NCBI RefSeq assembly: GCF_003994475.1
Contig: NZ_RZNY01000003.1
Span: forward strand, 248,001 to 312,000
Length of the DNA: 64,000 nucleotides
Source of the DNA: Paenibacillus anaericanus
GTDB taxonomy: Bacteria; Bacillota; Bacilli; Paenibacillales; Paenibacillaceae
Reading direction: 5' to 3'
Part shown: positions 1 to 9,888 of the stretch, in pieces
Numbering within the stretch: the first letter of the stretch is position 1
How the letters are laid out: every line of letters starts with the position of its first letter
Program-made: the position numbers and the translations under genes
The notes under the pieces: model-generated
Told to the model about the DNA's origin: nothing
What the model saw: the letters and a program-made list of their open reading frames with translations, nothing else
The model's database searches: none

Positions 1-537
1 CTCCGGTGAGAAATAATGCACTGAGCCAACCACCGATCCTGTTTGCGTAATCGTTGATGAGGTTGCCGCCCGAGCGATACCAAAATCAGTAACCTTTACT
101 CGGCCATTACGTCCGATAAGTATGTTATGAGGCTTAATATCTCGATGAATGATTCCATTATGATGGGCATGATCCAGTGCGTCAGCAATTTGTGAGGCGA
201 TTCGCACCGCTTCTTCAATCTGCAGTGGCGCACGTTCTTTAATAATCTCGTTTAGATTCTGACCGTCAATACACTCCATAACAATATAGTGAACCTCATC
301 TTCCTGCCCCACATCATATACACTTACAATATTAGAATGCGACAAGGAAGCCGCAGACTGTGCTTCACGGCGAAAGCGACGGATAAATTCCTCGTCGTTC
401 ACAAATTGTTGGCGCAGAACTTTAATGGCCACATTGCGATTCAGCAGAATGTCACGCGCTTTATATACAAGCGCCATTCCACCTCCACCAATCCGTTCAA
501 TAATCTGATAACGACCACCCAATTCGTGCCCGATCAT
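1..537 (-). CDS. prkC: PASTA-type Ser/Thr protein kinase PrkC, N-terminal part (cut by window edge)
   Basis: Only the first 179 codons of the kinase domain are present; the rest lies beyond position 1. Visible kinase motifs are a glycine-rich loop ([12 protein letters not shown]), the VAIKVL lysine, the catalytic loop HRDIKPHN, the DFG metal-binding motif and the activation-segment end [10 protein letters not shown], which is typical of the PrkC/PknB family. In that family the kinase is a membrane protein with extracellular PASTA repeats that sense muropeptides; those parts cannot be seen here. The ATG overlaps the stop of the phosphatase gene by 4 bases (ATGA), so the kinase and its cognate phosphatase are translationally coupled, as in B. 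subtilis prpC-prkC. Confidence 0.95.
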   Translation of the reverse strand, partial: MIGHELGGRYQIIERIGGGGMALVYKARDILLNRNVAIKVLRQQFVNDEEFIRRFRREAQSAASLSHSNIVSVYDVGQEDEVHYIVMECIDGQNLNEIIKERAPLQIEEAVRIASQIADALDHAHHNGIIHRDIKPHNILIGRNGRVKVTDFGIARAATSSTITQTGSVVGSVHYFSPE

Positions 538-1307
538 GAATTCAACTCCTTTATGCTTGACCCAGCTTCTTCATGAAATTCTAATAAGGCGACCGAAATG
601 TTATCATCGCCCCCCGCATTCAGTGCAAGCTGAAGCAGACCATTTGCACGCTCATCCAAAGATAGAAAATTCGAGCTGAGCGTCTGGGTCATTTGTACCG
701 TTGTTACGTAATTGCTGAGGCCGTCGCTACATAACAGTAAGATATCCCCTGGCTCCATCGTGAGCGGATCCATATCAACCGTCACTTGTTCATCCGTACC
801 GAGCGCTCTTGTAAGAACGTTTCGACGTGGATGAACACTAGCTTCCTCTTCAGTAATCTGTTTACTCTTCACGAGTTCGTTAACCAACGAGTGATCCTCA
901 GTTAATTTGACTACTTCTCCTTGCCGGAATAAATAAGCCCGGCTATCGCCGATATGGCCAATGACTCCCGCCTGGCCCTTCAGAAGAACAGCAACGACTG
1001 TAGTTCCCATGTTGTGATATTCAACATGTTCCTGAGATTTACGGAATACGACTTCATTGGCATGCAGAATAGCCCGCTTCAATGCATTGTCGCAGTCCTC
1101 TAGGGTTATACCAACAGGTAGAGAACTTAAGTCCTGTACAATCGTCTGTACCGCAAGCTGACTGGCCGTATCTCCCGCCTGATGTCCACCCATCCCATCA
1201 GCAACGATCCCTAGCACATAACCTTGCTCCATATGAACAACCTTGGTACTATCCTCATTTACCGAGCGAACACGTCCTACATCACTTACATAAACCGTTC
1301 TAATCAA
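534..1307 (-). CDS. prpC: PP2C-family protein serine/threonine phosphatase PrpC (Stp1)
   Basis: A 257-residue cytosolic Mn2+/Mg2+-dependent phosphatase that reverses phosphorylation by PrkC. PP2C metal-binding motifs are clear: SVNEDS near residue 15, [12 protein letters not shown] near 36, [10 protein letters not shown] near 117, [10 protein letters not shown] near 190 and GGDDNISV near 233. Length fits the bacterial Stp1/PrpC family (about 250 residues). The start is a TTG at 1307, 7 nt after a GAGGTG ribosome-binding site that overlaps the rlmN stop codon. The gene is the middle member of the order rlmN-prpC-prkC, which is conserved in Bacillus. Confidence 0.95.
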   Translation of the reverse strand: MIRTVYVSDVGRVRSVNEDSTKVVHMEQGYVLGIVADGMGGHQAGDTASQLAVQTIVQDLSSLPVGITLEDCDNALKRAILHANEVVFRKSQEHVEYHNMGTTVVAVLLKGQAGVIGHIGDSRAYLFRQGEVVKLTEDHSLVNELVKSKQITEEEASVHPRRNVLTRALGTDEQVTVDMDPLTMEPGDILLLCSDGLSNYVTTVQMTQTLSSNFLSLDERANGLLQLALNAGGDDNISVALLEFHEEAGSSIKELNS

Positions 1308-1313
1308 ACTCCA

Positions 1314-2369
1314 TCACCTCGCACTAGACTCGCCAGACTCCATATGCTTCGCACGTAATTGACCACAAGCAGCCGCAATATCATGCCCTTGCTCACGACG
1401 GATCGTTACATTGATGCCTTTATCCGCCAATATGCGTTGAAATTGAAAAATATCACTTCTCGAAGTCCTTACATACTTCCGCTCTGGCACATGATTTACT
1501 GGAATTAAATTGACGTGACAGAGCATATCCTTCAGCACATTAGCAAGTTCTTCTGCATGCTCTGGACGGTCATTAACACCTCCGATTAGCGCGTACTCAA
1601 AGCTAACTCTTCGCCCTGTTTTGGCGATATAATATCTGAGCGATTCCATCACATCGTCAAAAGGAAAACGACGATTAACTGGCATCAACTTGGAACGGAG
1701 CGCATCATTTGGTGCGTGAATCGAAATAGCTAGATTAATTTGTGTACCTTCATCCGCAAACTTGTAAATGTTTGGAACGATACCACTTGTAGATACAGTA
1801 ATATGTCTTTGTCCAATGTTCAAGCCCTTTTCGTGAATCATAATCCGCAAAAACTTCATCGTTGCTTCATAGTTTTCAAATGGCTCGCCTGTTCCCATGA
1901 TGACAATGCTGCTTACGCGTTCTCCACGGGTATCCAAAATTCTCTGGGCCTGTACAACTTGAGCAACAATCTCACCCGCAGTCAGATCCCGTTTCAAGCC
2001 TCCAAGCGTGGAAGCGCAGAAGGTACATCCAACTCTACAACCGACTTGAGTCGTTACACAAATGCTGTTGCCATAGTTATGTTTCATAACAACTGTCTCA
2101 ATCGCATGATCATCATGAAGGCCGAATAGAAACTTAACCGTTCCGTCCTTCGATTCAAATTTCGTAATTTCATTCAACGTCACGAAGTCAAAATGATCTT
2201 CTAGCTTTTGACGTAACTCCTTTGAGAGGTTACTCATTTCCTCAAATGAATTCACTCTCTTAACATATAACCAATCAAAAATCTGACCCCCACGAAAAGC
2301 TGACTCTCCTTGTTGAACAGCCCACTCTTGTAGTTCCTCTAAAGTAAAATTGTATATAAAGGGTTTCAT
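1314..2369 (-). CDS. rlmN: Dual-specificity rRNA/tRNA adenine-C2 methyltransferase RlmN (radical SAM)
   Basis: RlmN methylates C2 of A2503 in 23S rRNA and of A37 in a set of tRNAs, using two SAM molecules and a [4Fe-4S] cluster. The radical-SAM motif CxxxCxxC is present (CRVGCTFC, about residues 111-118), followed by the family signature GEPFENY and a C-terminal [11 protein letters not shown] whose cysteine is the expected methyl-carrying residue. About 351 residues, normal for RlmN. The ATG at 2369 lies 7 nt after an AGGTG site; a GTG two codons upstream is also possible. It sits 6 nt ahead of prpC. The usual upstream neighbour rsmB is displaced by the two exported-protein genes. Confidence 0.95.
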   Translation of the reverse strand: MKPFIYNFTLEELQEWAVQQGESAFRGGQIFDWLYVKRVNSFEEMSNLSKELRQKLEDHFDFVTLNEITKFESKDGTVKFLFGLHDDHAIETVVMKHNYGNSICVTTQVGCRVGCTFCASTLGGLKRDLTAGEIVAQVVQAQRILDTRGERVSSIVIMGTGEPFENYEATMKFLRIMIHEKGLNIGQRHITVSTSGIVPNIYKFADEGTQINLAISIHAPNDALRSKLMPVNRRFPFDDVMESLRYYIAKTGRRVSFEYALIGGVNDRPEHAEELANVLKDMLCHVNLIPVNHVPERKYVRTSRSDIFQFQRILADKGINVTIRREQGHDIAAACGQLRAKHMESGESSAR

Positions 2370-2514
2370 TTTCACACACCTATTCTATAGTATATCGTAA
2401 GACTTACCTCACTCATTCTACCTATTTTAGCATAAATCGCGATTACACTAAAGTCCAAGCGAAATGAGAAGGTTTTCCGGATACCCACTATAGCAAAGAA
2501 TTTTATAAAGTAAA

Positions 2515-2561
2515 AGATAAAAGACCAAATCAACAACTCATGATGAGCGTCAAATTTGGCC
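2515..2561 (-). terminator. Intrinsic terminator after the exported-protein gene
   Basis: An 8-bp stem (2523-2530 with 2554-2561, one wobble pair) carries a small inner CTCA/TGAG hairpin and is followed on the minus strand by a T-rich run. It separates the 1090-residue protein gene from rlmN. Confidence 0.6.
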
Positions 2562-2634
2562 TCTCCATATTATCATTCGTAAATAGCATACTCAGTTAGT
2601 GTCAGATCATACGGAAAACAGTCGGAAAATGCAA

Positions 2635-5600
2635 TCAATGCGTCACCGTAGAACGGAAATCGTCTCGACTTGATCTATTTGCGTCATACAAGACAACATC
2701 CCCATCCATCAGGGTTAGTGTCACTCCATATGGATCCTTAACAATGCGGGAAAATCCCTCCATCTGCGTCCATTGATTCATTAGTTGAGCATCGATATAC
2801 TGCAGGTACGGAGCGTTCACTTCTCCATCTCTTACAGTCTCGATGTTAAAATTCACGACAATATAACCCTCCTTCAGAAATATCGGAGATTTGTCCGACA
2901 AGCCACTATGAGTTCTTCCATATTCCGCCACGTTTACACCCGATTTAACAGCATATAAATCAGCCGGTAAGCTATATTCACCATACCACTTTTGTATAGA
3001 TGCATTGACTCGGTCCGGTGCCACACTCACAGGAATTCCCTTTTTGGGGCCTATGAAAGTACGGATACTTTCCGTTAACCGCAGTAAACTCAAATTACCA
3101 ACCGAAGTCTTTAATTTGGTTGTCTTGTTAATATATTTATTTACAAACTGAGGTCGTCCGATTGCCACGATCTGGCTAAACGTATAGTAATGATCGTATT
3201 TGTACAACGCCGTATCCGTCAGTTCTTCATTCGATACATTCCGCAGTCGCTCGTTCAAAATGACATATCTCTCAACCTGATCACGTGATGAACCGATCCT
3301 AACGTAACTTTTGCTGCTCGTATGATAGTAAAGATCCACACTCGTACGACTTCCATTTTTCGCATCAATGAAATAGAAGCTAGGCTTAATCGTAATCTGA
3401 TCCTGCTTACCAAACATATTTCCTTTGGTTTTTAGGTCAAACTTGAAATGATAGCCCGTCTTGATCACAGCATTTTTGTAAAGTGGATGGCTGCCAGGCC
3501 GAATCGGCAATGTATACCTCTGCGTGTTACCTCGCATCGCACCGTCGATGTCCCCCAATCCAACCCAATAGGACGCCCCCGTCGGGGTCGCTAATCCCTT
3601 AGCCGTACGAAATACCGTTTCCCAGTTATAATCAGCGATATCCGTAACTCGGAAATCATATACCCGTCCGATGACATCCACTGGCACCGTATCATAAGCG
3701 ATATGGTTAGTTAAATTGAGGTTGGCGTTCGTCTGTTGCGATGCCCCAGAAGGAGCATTATGCGCAATCGTCTTGAACTCAACATCATAGAATCCTTCAT
3801 CCACCCACACCGGAAGGAAATACGTGAAAGTCTCTTGAGATTTCTCCACTTCAATCCAGGTATTCTTGGTATAAAAGATAGTCTTTGTTCCGTCATATAC
3901 ATCAAAAGGGAACCTCACATGTTTACTGCCAATGTACTGGAGATAGTTGCGATTTCCATATCCAAGATAGTTCGTATGCTGACCATTGTTAGGCATATCC
4001 ACTGTAAATGGACGGTCGAGAATGATTGCGGAGCGTCCCGCGGCTGGCTTTGTCTTCTGGTTATGTGCTGTGTCATCGGACACATCTGGATAACTGACGA
4101 CTGGTGTATGTACGGTAACCCAATTGATCCCATAGATAGGATAGTTCAAAGTTGAAGAACCATTCACCTGACCATAATATATCGTACCTGTGCTCTGCTG
4201 GTCTGCCTTATTCGTCTTACTGATTGGTATAACGTTGTTAGGCTTATACAGCACATTATCTCCAATAATTGAAGCGTTAGGGATGACTGAAGGCGTAGGT
4301 GCTGTGTTAGATCTATATCCTCCATCCATTAAAGTGTCATTAAAGAACGTAAATGTATCATTGTTCACGGTAACACTAACGGCATTTTCCGCGGCTTCCT
4401 GTGGGTCTTGATCAAAGGGAACTTCCAAATCTTCTGGAATTTCGTCCGGTTCGTATCCACTCGTCGATGTAATGTTATAATACGGCGTGTTGTATCCAAC
4501 TGGCTGTATTCGTATTCCTCCACTGTCAAACGCATAATTCCACAGAGCAGCTTCATTGATCTTATAGACTTTTACATCTTCAATCGTCCAAAACGAATAT
4601 TCTTTCTCGACTTCAACAGAGACGGTACTACCTTCAGGTTCAGTCTCCCCTTCACCTCCTGGTTCTGGAGTCGGCGTAGGAGTAGGTAAGGGAGCATTTG
4701 GATCTGGAGGTGGTGGGAGAACCAATACATTCACCGTAAATGTACACTTCCCGGTCATCTCTTGATACTCATAATTATGTAAGTAATTTTTAGTCCATAC
4801 ATTTCCATAGATACTGTCTGACGTAGGGATTCCCTGTAAGACATTAAACGCTTCGCTTCCCCGCCTATCCGCTTTGATAGCTGCGCTCACATTGGGGTTC
4901 ATATCTTGTCCTTGCATTGTGCGTCCAGATGAAGGTTCTGTGCATTCTACCCCGCTGGGATCAGGTGGGTCTGTTTCGCCTGGTCCACCACCTGGATCAT
5001 CTCCGCCGGTATAATAGACCTTAATCCGATCAGGGTAGCGATAGGTGTAGGTTTTTAGCGTGTATTCATATGACGATAAATAATACATCATTGCTGCGTT
5101 TCCAGCAGATAGTGGGTGGTAATAGCCTACGTGGTCATAGTTCTGTGAGAAGTAAATATCAGCATTGTCAACATCTTTAACGACGAGGTCCATTATTTCT
5201 GTTGAAACATCTGTTTTTCCCCTACCGAATGGATATTCGATATTGATTCTATCTGTCATTACTGACGCATTAGAGTCAGGGTTTAAAGAGTCCAATATAT
5301 CGGCATCCTTTTCTAAAACTGCTGTTTTGAAGCTCCCGATGTCCGGGTATGTTTCACTTTTGTAGGGAACCGACCTAGCAAATATACCTAAATGTTTAAT
5401 TTTTTTGCCTGGATAAGCATCCAAATTAGTACCAGGTGTTTTTTCAGGTGTAATAGATCCTAGAGGCCAATGCAGACTGGATGAGGTACTCATAGTCCAT
5501 GCTGTATCCGAAGCACCTCGTTGAAACGCAATCGTTGCTCCTGATGGCGATTTATTTTCAAAGGAAACAACTAGTACCTTTTCGCCAACGAATTCAACCG

Positions 5601-5907
5601 CTTTATTGATTTTTTGCGCGCCTACTGTCTCAGTTTTAACAATCTCCGGTCCTTTCAGAAACTCAATTTTGGTGATTATTTTTCCTTCTCCTACATCTTC
5701 TGCTAATTGTGTTGTTAGCTTACTACTACCTGCAAAAACAGATTGATATCCCCTCAATATATTAGCTTCAGTTAGTCCGTAAGATATTTTTTTTTCGGGA
5801 AGCGAAAACTCTTGTTCGGCAGTTGCTGAACTAGTAAAATTTGATAAACATGATGAAACTAAAGTACAGACTACAAAAAAAGGAATAGTCTTTGTGATTA
5901 TTTGCAA
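2635..5907 (-). CDS. Large exported protein of unknown function (possibly DUF5704 family)
   Basis: A 1090-residue protein with an N-terminal export signal (lysine, then hydrophobic IPFFVVCTLVSSCL); the cysteine after LVSS could be a lipobox, so it may be a lipoprotein. Low-complexity linkers occur near residues 300-320 (Gly/Pro/Asp-rich) and 395-430 (LPPPPDP...PTPTPTPEP). The remainder looks beta-rich, with many aromatic and Asn/Thr residues and few cysteines, as in extracellular proteins. I recognise no catalytic motif; similarity to the DUF5704 proteins of Paenibacillus is a weak recollection. Translation starts at a TTG 7 nt after a strong GGAGGTG. It lies 37 nt downstream of the SLH gene, so the two are probably co-transcribed and may act together at the cell surface. 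Confidence 0.8.
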   Translation of the reverse strand: MQIITKTIPFFVVCTLVSSCLSNFTSSATAEQEFSLPEKKISYGLTEANILRGYQSVFAGSSKLTTQLAEDVGEGKIITKIEFLKGPEIVKTETVGAQKINKAVEFVGEKVLVVSFENKSPSGATIAFQRGASDTAWTMSTSSSLHWPLGSITPEKTPGTNLDAYPGKKIKHLGIFARSVPYKSETYPDIGSFKTAVLEKDADILDSLNPDSNASVMTDRINIEYPFGRGKTDVSTEIMDLVVKDVDNADIYFSQNYDHVGYYHPLSAGNAAMMYYLSSYEYTLKTYTYRYPDRIKVYYTGGDDPGGGPGETDPPDPSGVECTEPSSGRTMQGQDMNPNVSAAIKADRRGSEAFNVLQGIPTSDSIYGNVWTKNYLHNYEYQEMTGKCTFTVNVLVLPPPPDPNAPLPTPTPTPEPGGEGETEPEGSTVSVEVEKEYSFWTIEDVKVYKINEAALWNYAFDSGGIRIQPVGYNTPYYNITSTSGYEPDEIPEDLEVPFDQDPQEAAENAVSVTVNNDTFTFFNDTLMDGGYRSNTAPTPSVIPNASIIGDNVLYKPNNVIPISKTNKADQQSTGTIYYGQVNGSSTLNYPIYGINWVTVHTPVVSYPDVSDDTAHNQKTKPAAGRSAIILDRPFTVDMPNNGQHTNYLGYGNRNYLQYIGSKHVRFPFDVYDGTKTIFYTKNTWIEVEKSQETFTYFLPVWVDEGFYDVEFKTIAHNAPSGASQQTNANLNLTNHIAYDTVPVDVIGRVYDFRVTDIADYNWETVFRTAKGLATPTGASYWVGLGDIDGAMRGNTQRYTLPIRPGSHPLYKNAVIKTGYHFKFDLKTKGNMFGKQDQITIKPSFYFIDAKNGSRTSVDLYYHTSSKSYVRIGSSRDQVERYVILNERLRNVSNEELTDTALYKYDHYYTFSQIVAIGRPQFVNKYINKTTKLKTSVGNLSLLRLTESIRTFIGPKKGIPVSVAPDRVNASIQKWYGEYSLPADLYAVKSGVNVAEYGRTHSGLSDKSPIFLKEGYIVVNFNIETVRDGEVNAPYLQYIDAQLMNQWTQMEGFSRIVKDPYGVTLTLMDGDVVLYDANRSSRDDFRSTVTH

Positions 5908-5944
5908 ATTTATTCACCTCCAAGGGTGAGCCTGTTCGTTTCTA

Positions 5945-7195
5945 TTACTCACCATATTTAGGCCCCTTCACTTCTAACAAGACATTAAGCTTATATCCAG
6001 CAGCAACTTTATTGTTAGTAAGAATTTGAATTTTCAATTTCTTTTCCCCTTGAATCCAGCCTGATTTCGGCACGATAGTCACATTTAAATCATTTTCTTT
6101 GTGATGATATACAAGAGTTGGCCTATTAAGTATTCCCTTATAAAAATCATCTTTATTGTTCCATTGCATGCCTGATAGCATTGCCGAAGGGCCTAAAATA
6201 TCTGAACCATACCGATTCGGATCTTTGTTGAAGATCTCTTTTCCTTTAAAATACAGTAGATAACTGTTCATCGATTTGGTAACAGGGGCTTGGTCAATCG
6301 GTACACCATCTATAACACCAGAACCATAACTCCACTTCAATTCACTCACCGGAGGAAGCAGTTTCAAATTCGGATCATTCGGATCTTCTAAGTCAATTGC
6401 AATCAGAGCTTCTAACACACCTTTGTAATTTCCGTCCTTTGTTTCCAAAACCATGAGATCCTGACGCCACAATTCTTCAATCGTCTTTCCTGCATAATCC
6501 TTTTCATCCGTTACATAAATTTCCGGCATCACGGTAAAGATGTTCGTTCCATGCCATGCAATTTCTGCGCTTCCTACTGCGTATTTATCAACTGGTAGTG
6601 TACCGCCATCTTTCACAGACAATATGCGTTCGATGATCGTCACAGACTGGGCACGAGTCGTTGTTTTGTCTTTACCTAGTTCTCCCTTACCCAAGCCAGT
6701 AATGAGCCCGGTTTTTGTTGCAAGGTACATCCATTTATCATCTTCATTTGTACTAGCGCCTGTTGCACGAACAGCAATACGCGCCAGTTCTTGACGTGTG
6801 ATGTTGGTATTCCATTCTTTATCGTTATTTGCAAAATCTGAGGTTGCATACAAGGTGTTCTCCTTAGCAACTTTCACATAAGGCTCGTACCATGCGCCTA
6901 TCCCAGTTTCAATCGGTAAGCCTAACGCTGTCACGACCATTTTTATAAATTCATCCCGCTTAATAGGTTGGTCCGGTTTAAATAAACCTCCTGGATACCC
7001 GGCCACATAGCCCTTTCCTATGGCTCGTTCAATATCACCCTTAGCCCAATGATCTATTTTCACATCCGTGAATGAAGTCTGACTATCTACCGCTGCTTCT
7101 GTTGTTGTTTCCACCGCTTGTTCAGCACTAGTCCCATTTGTAAATCCAACCAACAGAATAGCAAACAATAACCAACTTACGATTCGCTTTTTCAT
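5945..7195 (-). CDS. S-layer-homology (SLH) domain cell-surface protein
   Basis: A 416-residue secreted protein with a cleavable signal peptide (MKKR, hydrophobic WLLFAILLVGF, predicted cut after TSA near residue 25). Three SLH-like modules follow: about 41-85 (FTDVKIDHWAKGDIERAI ... GYPGGLFKPDQPIKRDEF), 95-148 (WYEPYVKVAKE ... ITRQELARI) and 153-200 (MYLATKTGLI ... TTRAQSVTIIERIL). Such triplets bind pyruvylated secondary cell-wall polymer. Residues about 205-416 show no domain I recognise. It is the first gene of a two-gene unit inserted between rsmB and rlmN. Its partner could be displayed with it; that is inference. Confidence 0.88.
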   Translation of the reverse strand: MKKRIVSWLLFAILLVGFTNGTSAEQAVETTTEAAVDSQTSFTDVKIDHWAKGDIERAIGKGYVAGYPGGLFKPDQPIKRDEFIKMVVTALGLPIETGIGAWYEPYVKVAKENTLYATSDFANNDKEWNTNITRQELARIAVRATGASTNEDDKWMYLATKTGLITGLGKGELGKDKTTTRAQSVTIIERILSVKDGGTLPVDKYAVGSAEIAWHGTNIFTVMPEIYVTDEKDYAGKTIEELWRQDLMVLETKDGNYKGVLEALIAIDLEDPNDPNLKLLPPVSELKWSYGSGVIDGVPIDQAPVTKSMNSYLLYFKGKEIFNKDPNRYGSDILGPSAMLSGMQWNNKDDFYKGILNRPTLVYHHKENDLNVTIVPKSGWIQGEKKLKIQILTNNKVAAGYKLNVLLEVKGPKYGE

Positions 7196-7365
7196 TTAAA
7201 TCACTCTCCCATATTTTTTATGAACTCTATTGTCCTATGCTCGTCTATACGCTCTCTTTTGTCGGATAATGTTGAGTGGCTCTTATGTATTCCTACTTAT
7301 TTCGCTAAAACGAGGTTTGTGACCTCCTTCACAATTACTTATTTGATAAAATAAGGAAAAATAAA

Positions 7366-7412
7366 CATAAAAAAGACACACCTCGTCAATCGAATAACAA
7401 TTGTGAGGTGTG
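7366..7412 (-). terminator. Intrinsic terminator after rsmB
   Basis: The stem CACACCTC (7377-7384) pairs with GAGGTGTG (7405-7412) and runs into TCTTTTTT on the minus strand. It ends the def-fmt-rsmB transcript before the SLH gene. Between here and 7195 I see only an unassigned promoter region. Confidence 0.75.
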
Positions 7413-7478
7413 CTTCACCTGTTTTCCATTTTATAACATTATATCCCCGTTCGTAAATAGCTCGCGAGGAATAAATAT

Positions 7479-8939
7479 TTATTTACTGCTCTCCCGTTTT
7501 AACAAGCGAGCAATATAAAAACCATCTGAATGATAATCCTGTGGCAATATTTGCAGACCGACCTTTTCTCTAGCGCCAGCCTCATTTAAACCTTGAAAAA
7601 CGCTAGAATCATCTTGTGCAATTTCAAATTCAGGATGACGATTCAAAAACTGCTGCACCATTTCACTGTTCTCCTGAGGTTCAATCGTACATGTGCTGTA
7701 GACCAATATTCCCCCTGGTTTGAGCAAACCACATACCTCATCTAACAACTCCATCTGAATTCCCCTGATTTCAGAAATATCTTCTGGAGTCTTAGCCCAC
7801 TTCAGATCAGGTTTGCGGCGAATAACTCCAAGTCCTGAACATGGAGCATCAAGCAGAACACGATCAAAAGATTCCGCCGGAAACCGCTCGGCCAATTTTG
7901 CTGCATCCTCCGATAATGTGTCTACATTGCCCAATCCCAGTCGCTTCGCCTGATCTTCAATCAGCTTGGCTTTGTGAGGATGAATGTCGTTCGCGATAAC
8001 CTTGCCGCTACCATCTAGCTTTTCGGCAATATGACAAGTCTTCCCACCAGGAGCCGCACAACAATCCAATATGGACATACCAGGTTGTGGATTCACAGCA
8101 TGAGCCACGAGCATTGAACTTTCATCCTGTACGGACAACAAACCGTCCCGGTACCAAGAACTCAAAGCCATATTCCCACCGCTATTAACGATGATACCAT
8201 CTAGTGATACCCGAGACTCAGACACATTCAAACCTTGATCTTCCATTTGCTTCAGTAGTTCATCTCGGCTAATCCGTGAAGTATTCACTCTTACACTAAC
8301 CGAAGGAGGCTCATTGTTTCCCTCACAGATGGCTTCAGCAGTTTCTACTCCATATTGTTCAATCCAGCGGGACACAAGCCATTCAGGATGTGAATGTTGG
8401 AGTGAAATCCGTGCCACTGGCGATAAATGATCAGGAAGCTTCAATTCATCCTTGCTTCTCAGCACACTACGAAGTACTCCATTGACCATTCCAGAAATTC
8501 CTTGATGTCCACGCTTTTTCGCTATATTAACTGCTTCATTAACCGCTGCATGCGGGGGAATCCGGTCCAAATAATACAACTGATAGAAACTTAGGCGCAA
8601 TAAATTTCGCACCCAGGGTTGCAGCTTGCCAAGTCCCTTTGACACAAACGGCTCAAGCAAATAATCAATCGTATTCAGACGTGAAATCGTGCCGTATACA
8701 AGCTCCGTAGCCAGTCCAGCATCCGGACCTGATAATCCAGACTTTTGCAAAGCCCCGTTTAACAATAAGTTACTATATGCACTTTCTTGCTCAACCCCAG
8801 TTAATACTTGAAGCGCTGTATCCCGTGCTGATGGTTTCGAGTTCGCTTTTGAATTCGAGTTACCCCGGCTCTGCTGAGGTTTTACCCCGCTACGATCGCG
8901 GTTTCCGCCTCCAGAATTAACGCTTTTACCATTACTCAT
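7479..8939 (-). CDS. rsmB: 16S rRNA (cytosine-967-C5) methyltransferase RsmB
   Basis: A SAM-dependent m5C methyltransferase of the small ribosomal subunit. An N-terminal NusB-like RNA-binding domain (about 40-165) precedes a Rossmann methyltransferase domain. Key motifs are LDCCAAPGGKTCHIAE (SAM binding), LLDAPCSGLGVIRRKPD (motif IV, PC cysteine) and YSTCTIEPQENSEMV (motif VI, catalytic TC cysteine). The 486-residue length exceeds the usual 440-450 because of a low-complexity Ser/Asn/Gly/Arg-rich tail over residues 1-35. Its ATG overlaps the fmt stop (ATGA), so translation is coupled. Confidence 0.95.
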   Translation of the reverse strand: MSNGKSVNSGGGNRDRSGVKPQQSRGNSNSKANSKPSARDTALQVLTGVEQESAYSNLLLNGALQKSGLSGPDAGLATELVYGTISRLNTIDYLLEPFVSKGLGKLQPWVRNLLRLSFYQLYYLDRIPPHAAVNEAVNIAKKRGHQGISGMVNGVLRSVLRSKDELKLPDHLSPVARISLQHSHPEWLVSRWIEQYGVETAEAICEGNNEPPSVSVRVNTSRISRDELLKQMEDQGLNVSESRVSLDGIIVNSGGNMALSSWYRDGLLSVQDESSMLVAHAVNPQPGMSILDCCAAPGGKTCHIAEKLDGSGKVIANDIHPHKAKLIEDQAKRLGLGNVDTLSEDAAKLAERFPAESFDRVLLDAPCSGLGVIRRKPDLKWAKTPEDISEIRGIQMELLDEVCGLLKPGGILVYSTCTIEPQENSEMVQQFLNRHPEFEIAQDDSSVFQGLNEAGAREKVGLQILPQDYHSDGFYIARLLKRESSK

Positions 8940-9880
8940 GACAATACCGTGCCTTTCTTCATCACACCACCGCGGATAAATTCAGTTGCTTCCATTGCTT
9001 TTTTACCTGCCGGTTGAACCCGGGTTAACAGGACACTGCCGTCCCCTGTCTTGACTTCAATCCCACGCTCCGACAAATCCAAGACCGTACCGGGAGCTTG
9101 TCCAGATGCCGCAGAAGCTAACACCTCAGAAGGATTGGCTACCGCCCAAACCTTAAATACTTCATCGTTCCACATCGTAAACCCACCAGCAAAAGGAACT
9201 AATCCTCTCACACGATTAAAAATCTCACGCGATGAGGCCGTCCAAACAATTCGCTCGTCATCGCGAGATAAGTTGGACGCATATGTAGATTCCTCATGGT
9301 TCTGCGGAATCCGATCTGCCGTTCCAGCAATAATTAATGGTAGTTGTTCCAGCAACAGTTTGGCACCAGCCACGCTTAGCTTTTCAAAAACAGAACCAGA
9401 CGTGTCCTCGTCCTCAATCGGAACGACAGATTTAGCAATCATATCACCCGTATCCAGACCTTCTGCCATATACATAAGCGTAATCCCCGTTTCCTTCTCT
9501 CCATTGATAATGGAGCGTTGAATAGGGGCGCCGCCTCGGTACTTCGGAAGCAATGATCCATGAATGTTAAGGCAACCATACTGTGGCAGATCAAGCACCG
9601 CTTTAGGCAAAATCTGACCATATGCTGCCGTTACAATAAGATCCGGTTTCAGTGCAGCCAACTCCTCCACTGCTTCTGGAGAACGCATACGCTGCGGCTG
9701 TAATACGGGAAGACCATGTTTTAACGCGGCTTCCTTGACAGGTGTTGGAGTTAGCACTTTTTTACGCCCTTGCGGACGATCCGGTTGAGTCACAACGCCT
9801 ACCACGTTGTAACCTTCCTTTAGCAAACTTTCTAAAGAAGGAACCGCGAATTCCGGGGTTCCCATAAATACAATATTCAT
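8936..9880 (-). CDS. fmt: Methionyl-tRNA formyltransferase
   Basis: Formylates initiator Met-tRNA with 10-formyltetrahydrofolate. The N-terminal MNIVFMGTPEFAVPSLE, the GQILPKAVLDLP segment and the catalytic-region signature NIHGSLLPKYRGGAPIQ with ITLMYMAEGLDTGDM are all present; the C-terminal OB-fold domain starts near residue 205. 314 residues is normal. I chose the ATG at 9880, 9 nt after GGAGTG, over a GTG four codons upstream that overlaps the ribosome-binding site. It follows def by 8 nt and overlaps rsmB: the classical def-fmt-rsmB operon. Confidence 0.97.
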   Translation of the reverse strand: MNIVFMGTPEFAVPSLESLLKEGYNVVGVVTQPDRPQGRKKVLTPTPVKEAALKHGLPVLQPQRMRSPEAVEELAALKPDLIVTAAYGQILPKAVLDLPQYGCLNIHGSLLPKYRGGAPIQRSIINGEKETGITLMYMAEGLDTGDMIAKSVVPIEDEDTSGSVFEKLSVAGAKLLLEQLPLIIAGTADRIPQNHEESTYASNLSRDDERIVWTASSREIFNRVRGLVPFAGGFTMWNDEVFKVWAVANPSEVLASAASGQAPGTVLDLSERGIEVKTGDGSVLLTRVQPAGKKAMEATEFIRGGVMKKGTVLS

Positions 9881-9888
9881 CGAAGAAG

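Noticed and set aside
3736..4155. 139-codon plus-strand frame inside the large exported-protein gene
   Set aside because: Lies entirely antisense to a well-supported coding region with no family resemblance.
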